Origin: Solanum dulcamara
Taxonomy: Eukaryota > Streptophyta > Magnoliopsida > Solanales > Solanaceae
NCBI RefSeq assembly: GCF_947179165.1
Contig: NC_077237.1
Coordinates: 15,647,523 to 15,711,522 of the forward strand
Length of the DNA: 64,000 nt
Direction of reading: 5' to 3'
Below are positions 1-11,380 of this stretch, piece after piece. Position 1 is the stretch's first letter. Every line of letters starts with the position of its first letter. A model generated the notes under the pieces. The model did not search any database. It was not told the origin of the DNA and was given only the letters and a program-made list of their open reading frames with translations. A program made the translations under genes and the position numbers.

Positions 1-1616
1 ACCACCTCCGATAATATAATCTAAATAAAATAATATCATCATATATGGGATTAGATCATCGTATACGGCATCATATCATTGTATACTGCATTATATCATT
101 GTATGCGCCATTATACGTGCCCATTAGACGTCTTTGAGGATGGAGAATATAATTTGATGTCATTATGGACGCTTGCATTGAAAGTAGCTCTTTTGCATTT
201 TCCTGCACTCAAAAGAAAACAAGTAATAGACACATTGTCCTTTTTACTGACGACTGAGCAAAAATCTTTAGGAAATTGTTTTGAAAATATGTACAAAGTG
301 CCTGGTCACTTTAACATTAGTGTGTGAATATCATGCTCATTTTCAAACACTTTATATTTATTTTGGCACATGATTTTCTCGAGATTTGAAAGAGGCATTG
401 TTGTTCATATTTTGAACACCTCTTTTGTCGTCTGACTAATCCTGATGATAAAATTATCACTTTGAAAACTCTTTGCATTTTTAACTTCTTTGTACTTGCT
501 GAAAAGAGGGATGTGGTGATCCTTTATAAATCTACGACCATAGAAAAATTGTTAGTTTTTTTAATGAACTGATCTGTGTTGAATTCTCCATTTGTTTTCT
601 CCTTGTCTTGCTATCTTCGATCACTTGCTCTAATTCTCCACTTCTCGGTAGATATAAGACTAAAACATATTGATGCAAAATATTTGATGTATTAAAAGAT
701 TTAGCAAAGATGAGTTTTTGAAAAGCAATTTGGAAAGGGTCACTGCTAGATGTCATGTCACACATAGCTTAAATGAACGTCCTTGATCTGAAGCTTCGAA
801 CAGGCTTGATATCTTGTTCACAAAATTTTTAAGGATTCTTGGAAAATTCTATCAGAGTTAGAAATTTTTGTAGCTGACTCTGAACTCTGATGGTGCTAGA
901 GATTATTAAGGTTGACATTGGCCTTCCGACAATGTCGGGGATCATTTGAGGCCAACCTTGAAATTTGAAGTTTGAGTAAAACCTTCCGATGATATTGGAT
1001 AAAATTTTTGAGGTCATCCTCAAAACTTTCTGTCCCAGTTAGACTTCTTGGTAAATATCATACTACCAATGCAGAATTTTTGAGATCCTATCAAAAATTC
1101 TGTCCTAGCTACTTTTCTGATGCACCTTAGCCTTGTTTTCTTTTGTGAAAAGATCTTCTTTGAAATTTTGAGTCCCTCTCAAAAATTCTGTCCAAGTTTC
1201 TATCATAAATAGAGAACTTATGGGAGATATGACCGAACCGTTGTGGCGCCTACGTATCCCATTGATGCAGGAATCAGGTCAAACGTAATTCCCCCTCGGG
1301 AGATAACTGAGGAGTAGCGAATTTTAATAGAAAAATGACCGAGGATGACATAGGCTGCCTACGTATCTCATTCTTGAGAATTTAGGTCAGACGTAGTTCA
1401 AACACCAAAAGAGGATATCACAAATAGATAAAAGGGTGACCGAAGCCGATATAGGCCGCCTACGTATCTCATTCTTGAGAATTCAGGTTAGGCGTAGTTC
1501 ATTACAAAACAAAAGAGTTAATTTAAAACAAACAAGCATAGAAACGATTACAAGCAAATGACATAATTACAAAATTTTTGAACCTTCAAACGTAGTATCT
1601 CTTGACGGCATCTAAG
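1..1616 (-). other. 3' untranslated region of element 1 (partial)
   Basis: No coding signal. It matches 18,949-20,560 in element 2. Near 1,230-1,506 are three copies of a roughly 105-bp module. The first bases are the tail of a tandem array whose bulk lies off the window. Confidence 0.6.
1230..1506. repeat. Three-copy ~105-bp module in the 3' UTR, element 1
   Basis: Each unit contains gcctacgtatctcattc, then gagaattcaggt and cgtagttc (at about 1,249, 1,358 and 1,459), preceded by a gtgaccgaagccgatatagg-like phrase. The first unit is more diverged (cccattgatgcaggaatcagg). Degenerate copies recur at 17,040-17,130 and about 17,250-17,300, next to the polypurine tract. Confidence 0.7.
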
Positions 1617-1659
1617 TTGATTGGTTTCGGCCATTCTTGGCCATCTATCTCGGATAATA

Positions 1660-2939
1660 TTAAGGCACCTCCAGACAACACTTTGCGCACCATATATGGT
1701 CCTTGCCAATTTGGCGCGAACTTTCCCTTATACTCATTTTGATGTGGAAAATGCGTTTAAGAACCAACTGGCCAACTCCGAACGTTCTTGGTCTCACTCG
1801 TTTGTTAAAAGCACGAATCATTCTTTGTTGGTACAATTGACCATGGCAAATGGCAGTCATTCTATTTTCATCAATCAAAGCCAAATGTTCAATTCGATTA
1901 CGAACCCAATCAGCATTACTCAACTCATCTTCTTACATGATTCTCAACGAAGGTATTTCCACTTCGGTAGGGATTACGACTTCCGTCCCATAAACTAGCA
2001 AGTATGGGGTTGCTCCAATTGATGTTCTGACAATCGTTCGGTAACCTAAGAAAGCATATGGCAACATCTCATGCCACCCTCTGTGGTTATCGATCATTTT
2101 CATCATGATCTTTTTTATATTCTTGTTGGCAGCTTCTACAGCTCCATTCATTTGTGGACGATACGCAGTTGAGTTTCAGTGATTAATCTTGAATTGTTCA
2201 TATATCTCCTTCATCAAATGACTATTGAGATTTGCTCCATTATCAGTGATGATAGAATCCGATATTCCAAATCTACATATTAAATTGCTACGGACAAAGT
2301 CTGCTACTACCTTCTTCGTAATTGATTTATACGAGGCTGCTTCCACCCACTTGGTGAAATAATCAATAGAAACTAAAATAAACCTATGTCCATTAGAGGC
2401 GGCTAGCTCTATTGGACTAATGACATCCATGCCCCAAGCTACAAACGTCCAAGGAGAAATCACAGCATGGAGTTCGTGAGGAGGTACTCGAATTAAATCA
2501 CCGTGCACTTGACATTGATGACATTTTTGCACATACTTACAACAATCATGCTCTATAGTCATCTAAAAATAGCCGGCTCAAAGGATTTTCTTTGTCAAGC
2601 TAAGTCTATTCATGTGAGTTCCACAAACTCCCACGTGAATCTATTTGAGAAGCTTCGTAGCTTCAATGGCATTGACACATCTGAGAAGTCTTAAATCTAG
2701 CGTTCTCCTATACATGTTTTCTCCACTTGGAAAGAAATTGGTATCCATTCGACGTATTGCTTTCTTCTGATTGAAAGTTGTATTATTTAGATAAGTTTCG
2801 ATTTCTAGATACTTTTTTATGTCAAAATACCAAGGTTTCCCATCTGGTTCTGCTTCAACATGCGAATAGTGAGAGGGTTGTTCTTTCAAATATATCTCCA
2901 GAGGTTCAATGTAACTTGTAACCGGGTGCTTAATCATTG
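1660..2939 (-). pseudogene. pol: Integrase, element 1
   Basis: It continues the RT frame. A zinc-binding HHCC region lies at 2,640-2,505 (HVGVCGTHMN ... CCKYVQKCHQC). The DDE core has MDVISPIE, SIIDTDNGAN-type sequence read here as SIITDNGANLNSHLMKEI, and MNGAVEAANKNIKK. The C-terminal part (GVGQLVLKRIFHIK) ends at 1,660. Stops fall at 2,641, about 2,563, 2,176 (TGA, within INH*NS) and 1,933. The enzyme would insert the cDNA into the genome. Confidence 0.8.
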
Positions 2940-5036
2940 GGAAGATAGTAGCCAAAGTATCAGAAAATTCATTCTGCAACCTTGGGGTATGCCTAAACTC
3001 GATCTTGCGCAACCTTTTACACAACTTTTGCACTAATTTCACGTATGGTGCAATCTTTGAATTCTTCACGGCCCATTCCCCCTGAACCTAATGAATTAGC
3101 AAATCTGAATCTTCGATTACCAACAACTCTTGAATATCCTTATAGATTGCCATCTTTAGACCCATGATGCGTTCTTCATATTCGGCCATGTTATTTGTGC
3201 AACGAAATCGAAGTTTGGCCACCATAGGATAATGTTGGCCGGATTATGATATTATGACTGCTCTAATTCCACTTCCTTCATGATTTACCACCCCATCAAA
3301 AAATACCCTCCAACTAGGGTATGCCTCGGAGATATCTTCTTCTATAAATAACACCTCTTCATCGAGAAAATAAGTTTTGAGCGGCTCATATTCTTCGTCT
3401 ATTGGATTTTCTGCGAGATGATCAGCTAAGGCTTGTGCTTTTATTGCCTTTTGGGTTATGTATATAATATCAAACTCACTTAAAAGCATCTGCCATTTTG
3501 CTAGCTTTCCGGTCGGCATTGCCTTCTGAAAGATATATTTCAATGGGTCCATCTTGGAAATGAGATATGTAGTATACGAAGACAAGTAATGTCTCAAATT
3601 TTGAGCAACCCAGGTTAAAGCACAATAGGTTTTCTCCAAAAGAGTATAACGAGCCTCGTACGGAGTAAACTTCTTGCTTAAGTAGAAGATTGATCTTTCC
3701 TTCTTTCCAGTCTTATCATGTTGTCCTAACACGTATCCAAATGTGTTATTCGAGATAGTTAAATATAGTAATAATGGAATTCCTTCCCTCAGAGGAACTA
3801 ATACTAGTGGATTAGACAAATAACTTTTGATAGCATCGAAAGCTATCTGACACTCTTCAGTCCATTTTGTCAATGCATCCTTTTTTAGAAGTTTAAAAAT
3901 AGGCTCACAAATCAACGTGGACTGAGCTATGAATCGACTGATGTAGTTCAATCTTCCCAAGAAGCTCATCACTTCCTTCTTAGTCTTTGGTGGAGGTAAT
4001 TCCTAAATCGCTTTGATTTTAGCGGGATCAAGCTCGATACCTCTTTTATTGACTATAAACCCCAATAACTTGTTGGCTGGCACTCCAAAAGCACATTTAG
4101 CGGGGTTTAATTTCAAGCTGTATTTGCGCAAATGATCGAAGAACTTTTTTATGTAAGTTAAATGACCCTCACTCTCGTGGGATTTGATGATGACATCATC
4201 TACATATACTTTAATTTCTTTGTGAATCATATCATGGAAAATAGTCATCATGGCTCTCATGTAAGTGGCCCCAGCATTCTTAAGACCAAATGGCATTACT
4301 CGGTAATGATGCACTCCCTACAGTGTGATGAAAGCTGTCTTTTCTGCATCTTCTTCATCTATCATAATCTGGTGATAACCCACATAGCAATCCACGAAAG
4401 ACTGCATCTAATGCTTGGCACAATAATCAATGAGAATGTGGATATTTGGCAATGGAAAGTTATCTTCCGGGCTAGCTTTGTTCAGATCTTTATAATCCAT
4501 ACAGATTCTGATTTTGCCATCCTTCTTAGGAACCGGAAAAATGTTGGCTAACCAAGTCGAATACGGTGTCACTTCCACAACTCTGTATTGAATTTTCTTG
4601 GTAACCTCCTCTTTGATCGTCAAACTAAAATTTGGCTTGAATTTTTGAGTCTTTTGTTTTACTGGACTGCAATCCAGATTGATCGGCAATTAGTGAGACA
4701 CGATGCCTATACTCAAACCTGACACGTCATCATAAGACTAAGAAAATATATCTATGTACTCTCTAAGAAAACTGGTAAGTTCTTTCCTCTGAGCTTTTGT
4801 TAAATGGACATTAATTCTCTTTTCATTGATATACTCATCATCTCCCAGATTCACGGCCACAGTTTCCTCTTGATTTGGCTTGTATTGCTCCTTAAATTGT
4901 TTCAACTCCTCGGTGAGGTGTTCAGGTATCATAGCCTCTTCATCATAAACCTCAAACTCATCACCCTCTACCTCATTTTGTTCATTTATCTTGTGGCATG
5001 ACATGATATTGGCAGGTTTTAAATTATTTTTACTGA
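2940..5036 (-). pseudogene. pol: Reverse transcriptase, RNase H and second RNase H, element 1
   Basis: One reading frame runs the whole length, broken only by in-frame stops and never shifted. RT motifs include STWLANIFPVPKKDGKIRIC and MDYKDLNKA (4,550-4,480), HYRVMPFGLKNAGATYMRAM (4,310-4,250) and the catalytic YVDD (4,195-4,206). RNase H follows (GYVLGQHDKTGKKERSIFYL near 3,720; ALADHLAENP near 3,420). Then comes the extra RNase H typical of Tat/Ogre (WRVFFDGVVNHEGSG near 3,320; TPRLQNEFSDTLAT near 2,980). Stops lie at about 4,738, 4,690, 4,408, 4,315, 4,003, 3,244 and 3,090. Those near 4,690, 4,003 and 3,090 recur in element 2. Confidence 0.82.
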
Positions 5037-5480
5037 AATCATAAGCAAACAAAGTCAGATAAGTAAAATAGACCAATAAGTAAATAAGTAAATTTTGCAA
5101 TAAAGGAATTTTCATTTAAACCAAAAGAAATACAAATTTTGGTTTCAAATACCACAAAGGTAATCTCGAAGCATAATCAAAATAGAAACAACATAAATGG
5201 TGGGTCTCGACTTCCTCCGGACTATCATTGATTTAAAAGCAAGGAGATAATATGTCTTTATCTACCAAGACAAGTGAGGGGCTAAGAGTAGTGCGGAAGT
5301 CCAAATAGATAATTGCTCCTCTAGCTTTGCATCACGGATGCCTGACATCCCCGTTTCTTCCTCCAAGAATGTGTCAACTTCCTCAAAAAGATTCCAGATT
5401 CCTTCCCTAAGAATGCCATCGTTCACATGTTCTCGCATGGGAAATTACAGATACAAATGAGGTATTGGCCTGGCCAATAC
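5037..5480 (-). other. Candidate intron region between protease and RT, element 1
   Basis: Between the glycine-rich block and the start of clear RT-linked coding there is a non-coding stretch. It ends in a pyrimidine-rich run and TTATGATTTCAG (near 5,037), a good 3' splice site, after which the pol frame opens (KNNLKPANIMSCHK). Ogre elements are known to have an intron between protease and RT. A donor is not certain; GTAAAC near 5,765 is one option. The same acceptor is at about 27,842 in element 2. Confidence 0.35.
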
Positions 5481-6505
5481 CTAAACAATACTCCTTCTTG
5501 TCACATCTATCTCGTCGTCATCTATGGGGACATATCCCAAACCATACTTCAAACCTCTATTGGGAATTTGAATAGGCTCGATGATTTCTTGAAAGTGCTT
5601 CCCCAATCTGAATCCTGGCTCAAAACCGCTTTGGAGCATGACAATGACTATCATTTTATAAATAGAAGGCATAAGAGGCTGTGGGGCCAAATCATCGTTA
5701 GTGGCATTCACCGGCTGTACTGTATAAAAGTCGGTACATCTGGTAATACCATCAATAGTTTACGTGCAACTGTTTGAATGCCTCCCCTTATCATAAACAA
5801 CCACCTCACGGTCATTCTTCACGAACTTTATCATTTGGTGGAGAGTAGAGGGAACGGCTCCATCTATATGGATCCATGGTCTTCCTAACAGTAGGTTGAA
5901 GCTGGAGGTGATGTCCATCACCTGGCACTCTATAATGAAATCAACAGGCCCTACTTGAATATCAAATTTCACAGCTCCTAATATATTTCTTTGACCCCCA
6001 TCGAAAGCCCTCACATTAACTTGGTTCAGTCAGACTTTCCCTAACTCAAAGTTCAACTGTTTGAGAGTCGACAAAGGACAAATGTTAATACCTGATCTAT
6101 CATCGATCAATACATGATTCATGATCGTTTCTTGACACATAATAGTGAAATGAAGAGCTTTGTTAAGCATCACACCTTCGAAAGGTAACTCTTCATCGCT
6201 AAAACTGATGCGGTGTCCTTGAACAACTCGACTCACCATAGCAGACAGATTATCTCCATTTGTACCCACACTGAGATTTGAGTAGGTACTTTCTCCAGAT
6301 ACTTCACTATAGAATATTCTTTTGGCTGCATTTTACGCCAAAACTCTTTAGCCTCAGCTTCACTGATCGGTCTCTTTTGTTGATCTTTCTTATTACATCC
6401 TTGAGCCGATTCTTCTGGTGTGTAACACCTACCAGACCGCATCATTCCCTGAGTTGCAGCAGTCTTGATCACGAACTTCTTTTGGTTAGGAATTTCTTTT
6501 GGCAC
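5481..6505 (-). pseudogene. Aspartic protease and G-patch-like segment, element 1
   Basis: The retropepsin active-site region reads VLIDDRSGINICPLSTLKQL (near 6,100). The usual Asp-x-Gly-Ser core is Asp-Asp-Arg-Ser here, so the catalytic loop glycine is lost; element 2 keeps DDGSG. The second half has ECQVMDITSSFNLLLGRPWI (near 5,915), the conserved flap-to-end region of gypsy proteases. Downstream, 5,711-5,481 encodes a glycine-rich block (GFEPGFRLGKHFQ, LKYGLGYVP) like the G-patch-type linker between protease and RT in Tat elements. A one-base shift lies near 6,260. Confidence 0.7.
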
Positions 6506-6631
6506 TAAAGAAATAACCTTTTAAGGTGTTAAAATCATAAAATTCGATTTCTCCTTTATGCTTAGTGAAGCCACAACCATTTCAAGACTGTTGGGATAGG
6601 TTGGGACTATGTCTTTTATTACACACCAATC

Positions 6632-8760
6632 TTATTCTATCTCAATCATGTTAATATTAACCCCTCCATGATTTGGCAAAGGATTACTATTGATATTAGG
6701 GGCGGCATTTTGGAGAGTAACGACCTCACGATCAATCAAATCCTGAATCTTGTGCTTCAAATTGAGGCAAGTTTCAGTATCATGCCCAACACTATTAGAA
6801 TGATATTCATATGTTTTGTCAGCTCTGAAGAATCTAGAGCTTGTATCAGCCGATTTAGGTGCAATAGGGTGAATAATGCTTGCGTCTCTTAACCTTTCAA
6901 ATAGCTTAGTCCGACTCTCCACCAGAGGAGTAAAATTCCTAGCGGGCCTATTTTCCAAATTGGGTTGGAAAAGGTTGTAGTTATTTTACAAGGGTGGTGG
7001 CACATGGCGATAACTTGGATGATTTTAGCGGGAAGGTGCGGGAGTTTGGAATCTTGGGTACAGTTGGGTCTGGTAATTTGGTTTTGGAGTTCGGTAGTTT
7101 GGTGGGGTGTTTTGGTAATGTAGAGTTGGGTAATTAGAAGGTGGAGTTTGATAACTATTAAACGAGACTTGGTCATTTGGGTATGGGGTTTGGTAACTGG
7201 AAGGTGGAGTTTGGTAATTTGGTTGAGTGTAGTTAACTTGATGTGAATTTTGTGGACCTCGTGAATAGGTCTTGAAAGGTGTGGATTTTCCTGGCTTGCT
7301 GTTGGCGAACCCCCTCCCTTCGATATGTAGTAGATGGTAGATACATCCTTTCTCTTGTTTTTACATAATCCTGATGACCTAGTTGAGGAGGCTACACGGT
7401 CTACCTTTCCGGTTTTGATCCCATCCTCGATAGTCTCACCTACCTTGACTATCTCAGCAAATTTTGCTCCAACGAGCAATATTAATCTTTTATAGTATTC
7501 GGGCTCTTGCATGCGTATAAATACTTCCATGATCTATTTCTCTATCATGGGATGTCGAACTTTAGCGGCTTCTTTCCTCAACCTATAGGCATACTCACGA
7601 TAATTTTCAGTGGATTTCTGTTTAATCTTCTCCAAAGAATATCGATTGGGAATGATTTCCATATTGTATGCGAAACTCTCGATAAAATCTCTGGCCAAAG
7701 CATTCCAATTCGACCATTGTTTTATTTCTTGAGCGCTGAACCATTCCAAGGCCTCTCCACTTAAACTTCGGCTAAAGAGCCGCATTAGCAAAGCTTCGTT
7801 CTTCCGACTTCCTACTAGTTGATCACAGTATGCTCTCAGATGAGACAAAGGATTTCCAATTCCTTCGAAAGTATCAAGTGTTGGCACTTTGAACCCCTCG
7901 GGAAGGTCCAAATTCGGGTGGATACACAAATCTTCATAATTTAGTCCTGCAACATCCGGAGTGTAATGAAACTCCTTCATAGCTTTCATGATTTCCTCTT
8001 TCATATTACATTTGGATGTCTTTTCTTTCGCCCTCTACTCCCTTTCCTGTTCCTCATAGTGATCAAGTTCGGAATCGCTGGCATAGGGTTCATTTGGGAT
8101 TGGGATTTGGAAAGGTGTTTTTTGAGGCAAGAGAGGGGTAAATAGGGGATTTTGTGTATTTTGAAGAGCTTGGTAATTTTAGGGAAATGTTTGATGGTCA
8201 GTGTGCTGATTTTGATAATAGGGAAAGGTCTGTGGATTGTTAACATTTTGGCTTTGTGGAGGAGGACAAGCATGAGGGTTGGTATTTCATGGGGGAGGAA
8301 AGGTTGGAGGGTTGGTACTTTGAGGATGATGTGGCACTTGGTAGGAAGTGGAGGCATGCTGGGGATTTGAGGCAGTGAGGTCAACAATGAAGATATTTTG
8401 AGTGGGGTTTAAGGATGGGTTTTGAACGTGTTCCGTACTTGAATTTGAAGAAGGGAAATAGAATGGAGGCCTTTCATCGCCTGGAACCGGCGTATAGGCG
8501 GCGATAGCCAGTTTTGACAACTCTTGATTTTTTTGTATCTCAACTCTCATCTCGGTGATTTGTTGCACCAATTGTGCAATCAGCTTATTTTGTTTAGCAA
8601 TGACAGGGTCTGTCACAACAATATCTATCAAATTGGTGTTGTCATTATTGCAAGTCATTTTTCTTTTCCGTACTAACAGATTTTGATCGGGGAAGGAATC
8701 TTTGGAAGCCTTTGATCTCGTGAAATAAGGTTGATCGGCCAGTTTATCAACACAGATCAA
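6632..8760 (-). pseudogene. gag: gag, element 1 (capsid/nucleocapsid), frameshifted
   Basis: Read from 8,760, there is first a Pro/Asn-rich N-terminus (a helix, then PPFYFPSSN). Next comes the retrotransposon gag core at about 8,004-7,400, with LPEGFKVP, HLRAYCDQLVGSRKNEALL and SGEALEWF. A Tyr/Pro/Asn-rich linker leads to a zinc-knuckle-like segment near 6,800 (YHSNSVGHDTETCLNLKHK), where the usual first Cys is not evident. Frames agree from 8,760 to about 7,320, where the frame shifts near GGG. The protein would form the particle and bind RNA. Element 2 has the same gene at 29,245-31,234. Confidence 0.75.
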
Positions 8761-8764
8761 TTTT

Positions 8765-9160
8765 AAATACCTAGATAAGAGAAAAACAACTCAACAACAA
8801 ATATGTTATTTTTTGTTCATAACATGTAATGCAAAATATCACATATAATGAGACAAATAAACACATAAGACACATAAACGGTTATTGCACGTCCTAAAAA
8901 AATAGGTTGCCCTTTTATGCCAAAGGGTAGTCCTAGAGGATTTGAAAGATGTATATGAACATTTAAACCATTCTATTACCCCGAGATACAAAAAGAGGGC
9001 AAAAATAAAATAAAAAATGGGATTTTAAGAGGAATACAAAAAGTAAAAGAGGCCCACGTAGGGGTCATTTCGGAAAAGTGCGTCAAAATAAAATACATAA
9101 AGGCAAACCCACGCAGGGGTGAATAATTGAAAATACATGGAATGAAACCTATGCAGGGGC
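8765..9160. other. Spacer between ORF1 and gag, element 1
   Basis: There is no coding signal here. It contains short repeats of the form ccacgcaggggt / ccacgtaggggtc (9,050-9,165). The matching stretch in element 2 is 31,320-31,770. Confidence 0.5.
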
Positions 9161-9164
9161 AAAA

Positions 9165-10760
9165 CTACCGAGGTGTTCCCAACGGTCCTTCTTTTCCTCG
9201 ACTCCTCTTTGTTTGACCCATGGCTTGACGAAGCGTATACTGAGCCATTAACCAATAACCATCATACCAACGCCCCTTTTCCTCCAAAGTTTGAGACCTT
9301 GTGCTCTCTTTCCACGTTTCCATCCAAGTATCTAAATCTCTAAGATTGCCTCTCAAGTCTTCCAATTCTTAGGTTAGGCTTTCTATAGTGTGTTGCTGGA
9401 TTTCTATGGTATGTGTATCCTCTTTTTATTTTTGGAGGAACGCCTTGTCTATTCCCCGTGCTTCATTCTTGACTTATTCGAATTCAATCTTTGATTTTGA
9501 CTCTTTATCTTCAATATTGCGATAAATGTTTGGAACTGAAAATGAAAGACCTTGCACGTTGTTGCTTAGCCAACTTTTGTATCCTTCCATGTATCCGGCA
9601 TTGAATCGGTTTTCAGCAAGAGTACCTTCAACCAATTTGGGGGGATTATTCTATTCTCTCAATATATTTCCCGCATTTGGGACTTTTTCATCTCCGTGGT
9701 CGAACACATAAATACTGGGATGTCCTGTTGGAGGTATGATCTGCTCTCTCCCAAATTACCTCATAACCCTGATAGGTGCATATGGACAAATGCCGCGGAT
9801 GCCCGGAAGCGGCAAAAAGGGATGCTTATGGCGTCATATCACGATTTCCTTTGAAATGAACCTACTGAACATCCATTGTATTTCATCGTCTTTTAACCTG
9901 TAGAATATTCGAGCCTATTCTGCTTTGGTTCTTCTTCTATCGAGATCCCCCCAATACAGCTCATGTTTAAAACCCAAGAGATAGTCCCTATTATCCAGAA
10001 TAGTGAGCTCTTGAGTTCCTTGTACCTTGAGTAAGTGACTCATTATCCACCATTAGAGGAGCATATTACATCCTTGAAAGTAATGATGCTTGTTCCTACA
10101 CCTTCCCAAGGTGCGGTATATGTCAGCTAAGATAGTAAGTGCAAGCGGGTAATAGTTCTCCTTCACTAATAAGCCCATGAAAGGTGGTGTGAGCAAACAT
10201 GATAATCCTAGTTTTGATAGAGAGGCTCGGAACCTGAGGAAATACCATGGTTCCTAATAGTGCAGTGGCAAATGCTAGCGGTCGTGTCTCATCCTATTCT
10301 TTATATGACTGGAAATCCTGATTAAAAGTTATGTAGAAATTTGTATGTCCAAATCGATTGTACAGATCCCTGAAAGAAACACTTGATCCATGAACCAAAT
10401 CAGCCCGATCCCTTTTCAGCTTGAAGTATTTTATAATATCTTCAGCGGTTGGCTTATTGGGAATCAGAATGTTCTCTTCTTTTTTGACCCTTCTCTTTAA
10501 TCCTGTGCCGACGGTGTCTATAGCATATCAAATTTCCTCAATTATCGGGGTGATTTCTATGGTCCCAAAATGAAATACCATTTTTTCATTATCCAGTATC
10601 CGGTGAGGGCTTCGATCAATTCAGGCCAAGTGGGCATTTCCAAGAGTGATGGCAATAGCCCCATATGCCGATTAAGCGTCTTTTGTGATCTCTATTGAGA
10701 TTGTTCCATGTGATTCAAAGACGCTTCTATGACCATGTCGAATTTGAGAGAATTAGCCAT
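9165..10760 (-). pseudogene. Ogre ORF1 (DUF7745-like), element 1, degraded
   Basis: It starts Met-Ala-Asn-Ser at 10,760 and corresponds to the ORF found upstream of gag in Ogre elements, whose exact role is not known. The clearest part, judged with element 2, is a stretch with HMGxLPSLLE and a Trp-Pro-Lys-Leu-Ile-Glu-Ala motif. A Glu/Gln-rich, probably coiled-coil C-terminus ends at 9,165 (ELEDLRGNLRDLDTW region read from 9,365). An extra base near 10,700 and several stops break it. It carries about 110 bp (9,610-9,720) that element 2 lacks. Confidence 0.6.
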
Positions 10761-10784
10761 ACCTACAAAACAAGATACTGTTAG
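10761..10784 (-). promoter_or_regulatory. Candidate 3' splice site just before ORF1, element 1
   Basis: The minus strand shows a CTAAC branch-point-like motif (10,780-10,784), then a T-rich stretch ending TTTTGTAG, directly followed by GT-ATGG, the ORF1 start at 10,760. The same arrangement is at 33,221-33,244 in element 2. Together with the 5' splice site in the LTR island it could remove a 3.6-4.9 kb leader intron. This is inference from motifs only. Confidence 0.3.
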
Positions 10785-11358
10785 CACCCCCGCCCCCATG
10801 GGTAACAATTTGGTTGCGCACATACATCTTTCAAATATCATATATGAATGATATGTCTTTAGGTTATGGACCTTTAGACATGATTTGACAGTTTGCTAAT
10901 GGACTTAATACACCTTGGGTATTAAGACATCTTAGGCTAATGCTTAAATAGAGAGTTGGTTTCGCTCTACGCTAGGTAGACTAGAGTGGATTTTGAAAAG
11001 AGATTGGATACCCGAGTCGGCCAAACTGCGGGCTGAATATAATAAATAGCGTTGGACGACCACAAATCAACTACTCATTTATTAATTCAAGAAGTAATGG
11101 TTATTTTCTGAAGGAACAGCCGCAGGTGACTACGTAACCATCCTTAATCCTAATGCAAACTATTTGTTATTTGGCGGAATTAATGCATGTGATGACAATT
11201 CAGTAATTGTAATTTTAAACATATAAGGCGCAAATAAAGAAAGAAAATTATAATTTAAACATTTAAGGCGCAAATAAAGAAAATGAATTACTAATTATTA
11301 CATTCCCAAATAGTTAGTCAAATAAGTTAGTCAAATCTAATGGTTAGAACCTAATTAT

Positions 11359-11376
11359 TCTTCAGTGGAGTCGCCA
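11359..11376 (-). other. Primer binding site, element 1
   Basis: The minus strand reads TGGCGACTCCACTGAAGA starting four bases after the LTR end. TGG pairs with the CCA tail of a tRNA. The stretch resembles the TGGCGACTCC... site that I recall for Ogre/Tat elements, said to be primed by tRNA-Arg. The tRNA assignment is from memory, not tested. Confidence 0.65.
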
Positions 11377-11380
11377 TTTC

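Noticed and set aside
8001..8387. Minus ORF rich in Pro, Leu and Lys overlapping gag
   Set aside because: It is a shifted frame of the Pro/Asn-rich gag N-terminal region. The true frame is the one with PPFYFPSSN.
10779..10800. tgttagcacccc as the LTR end (it pairs with the LTR start TGTTGACACC)
   Set aside because: The tRNA-type primer site TGGCGACTCC lies 600 bp earlier in the element, directly after ...TTAACA at 11,381. The 10,779 motif fits a branch-point/splice-acceptor context before ORF1 better.
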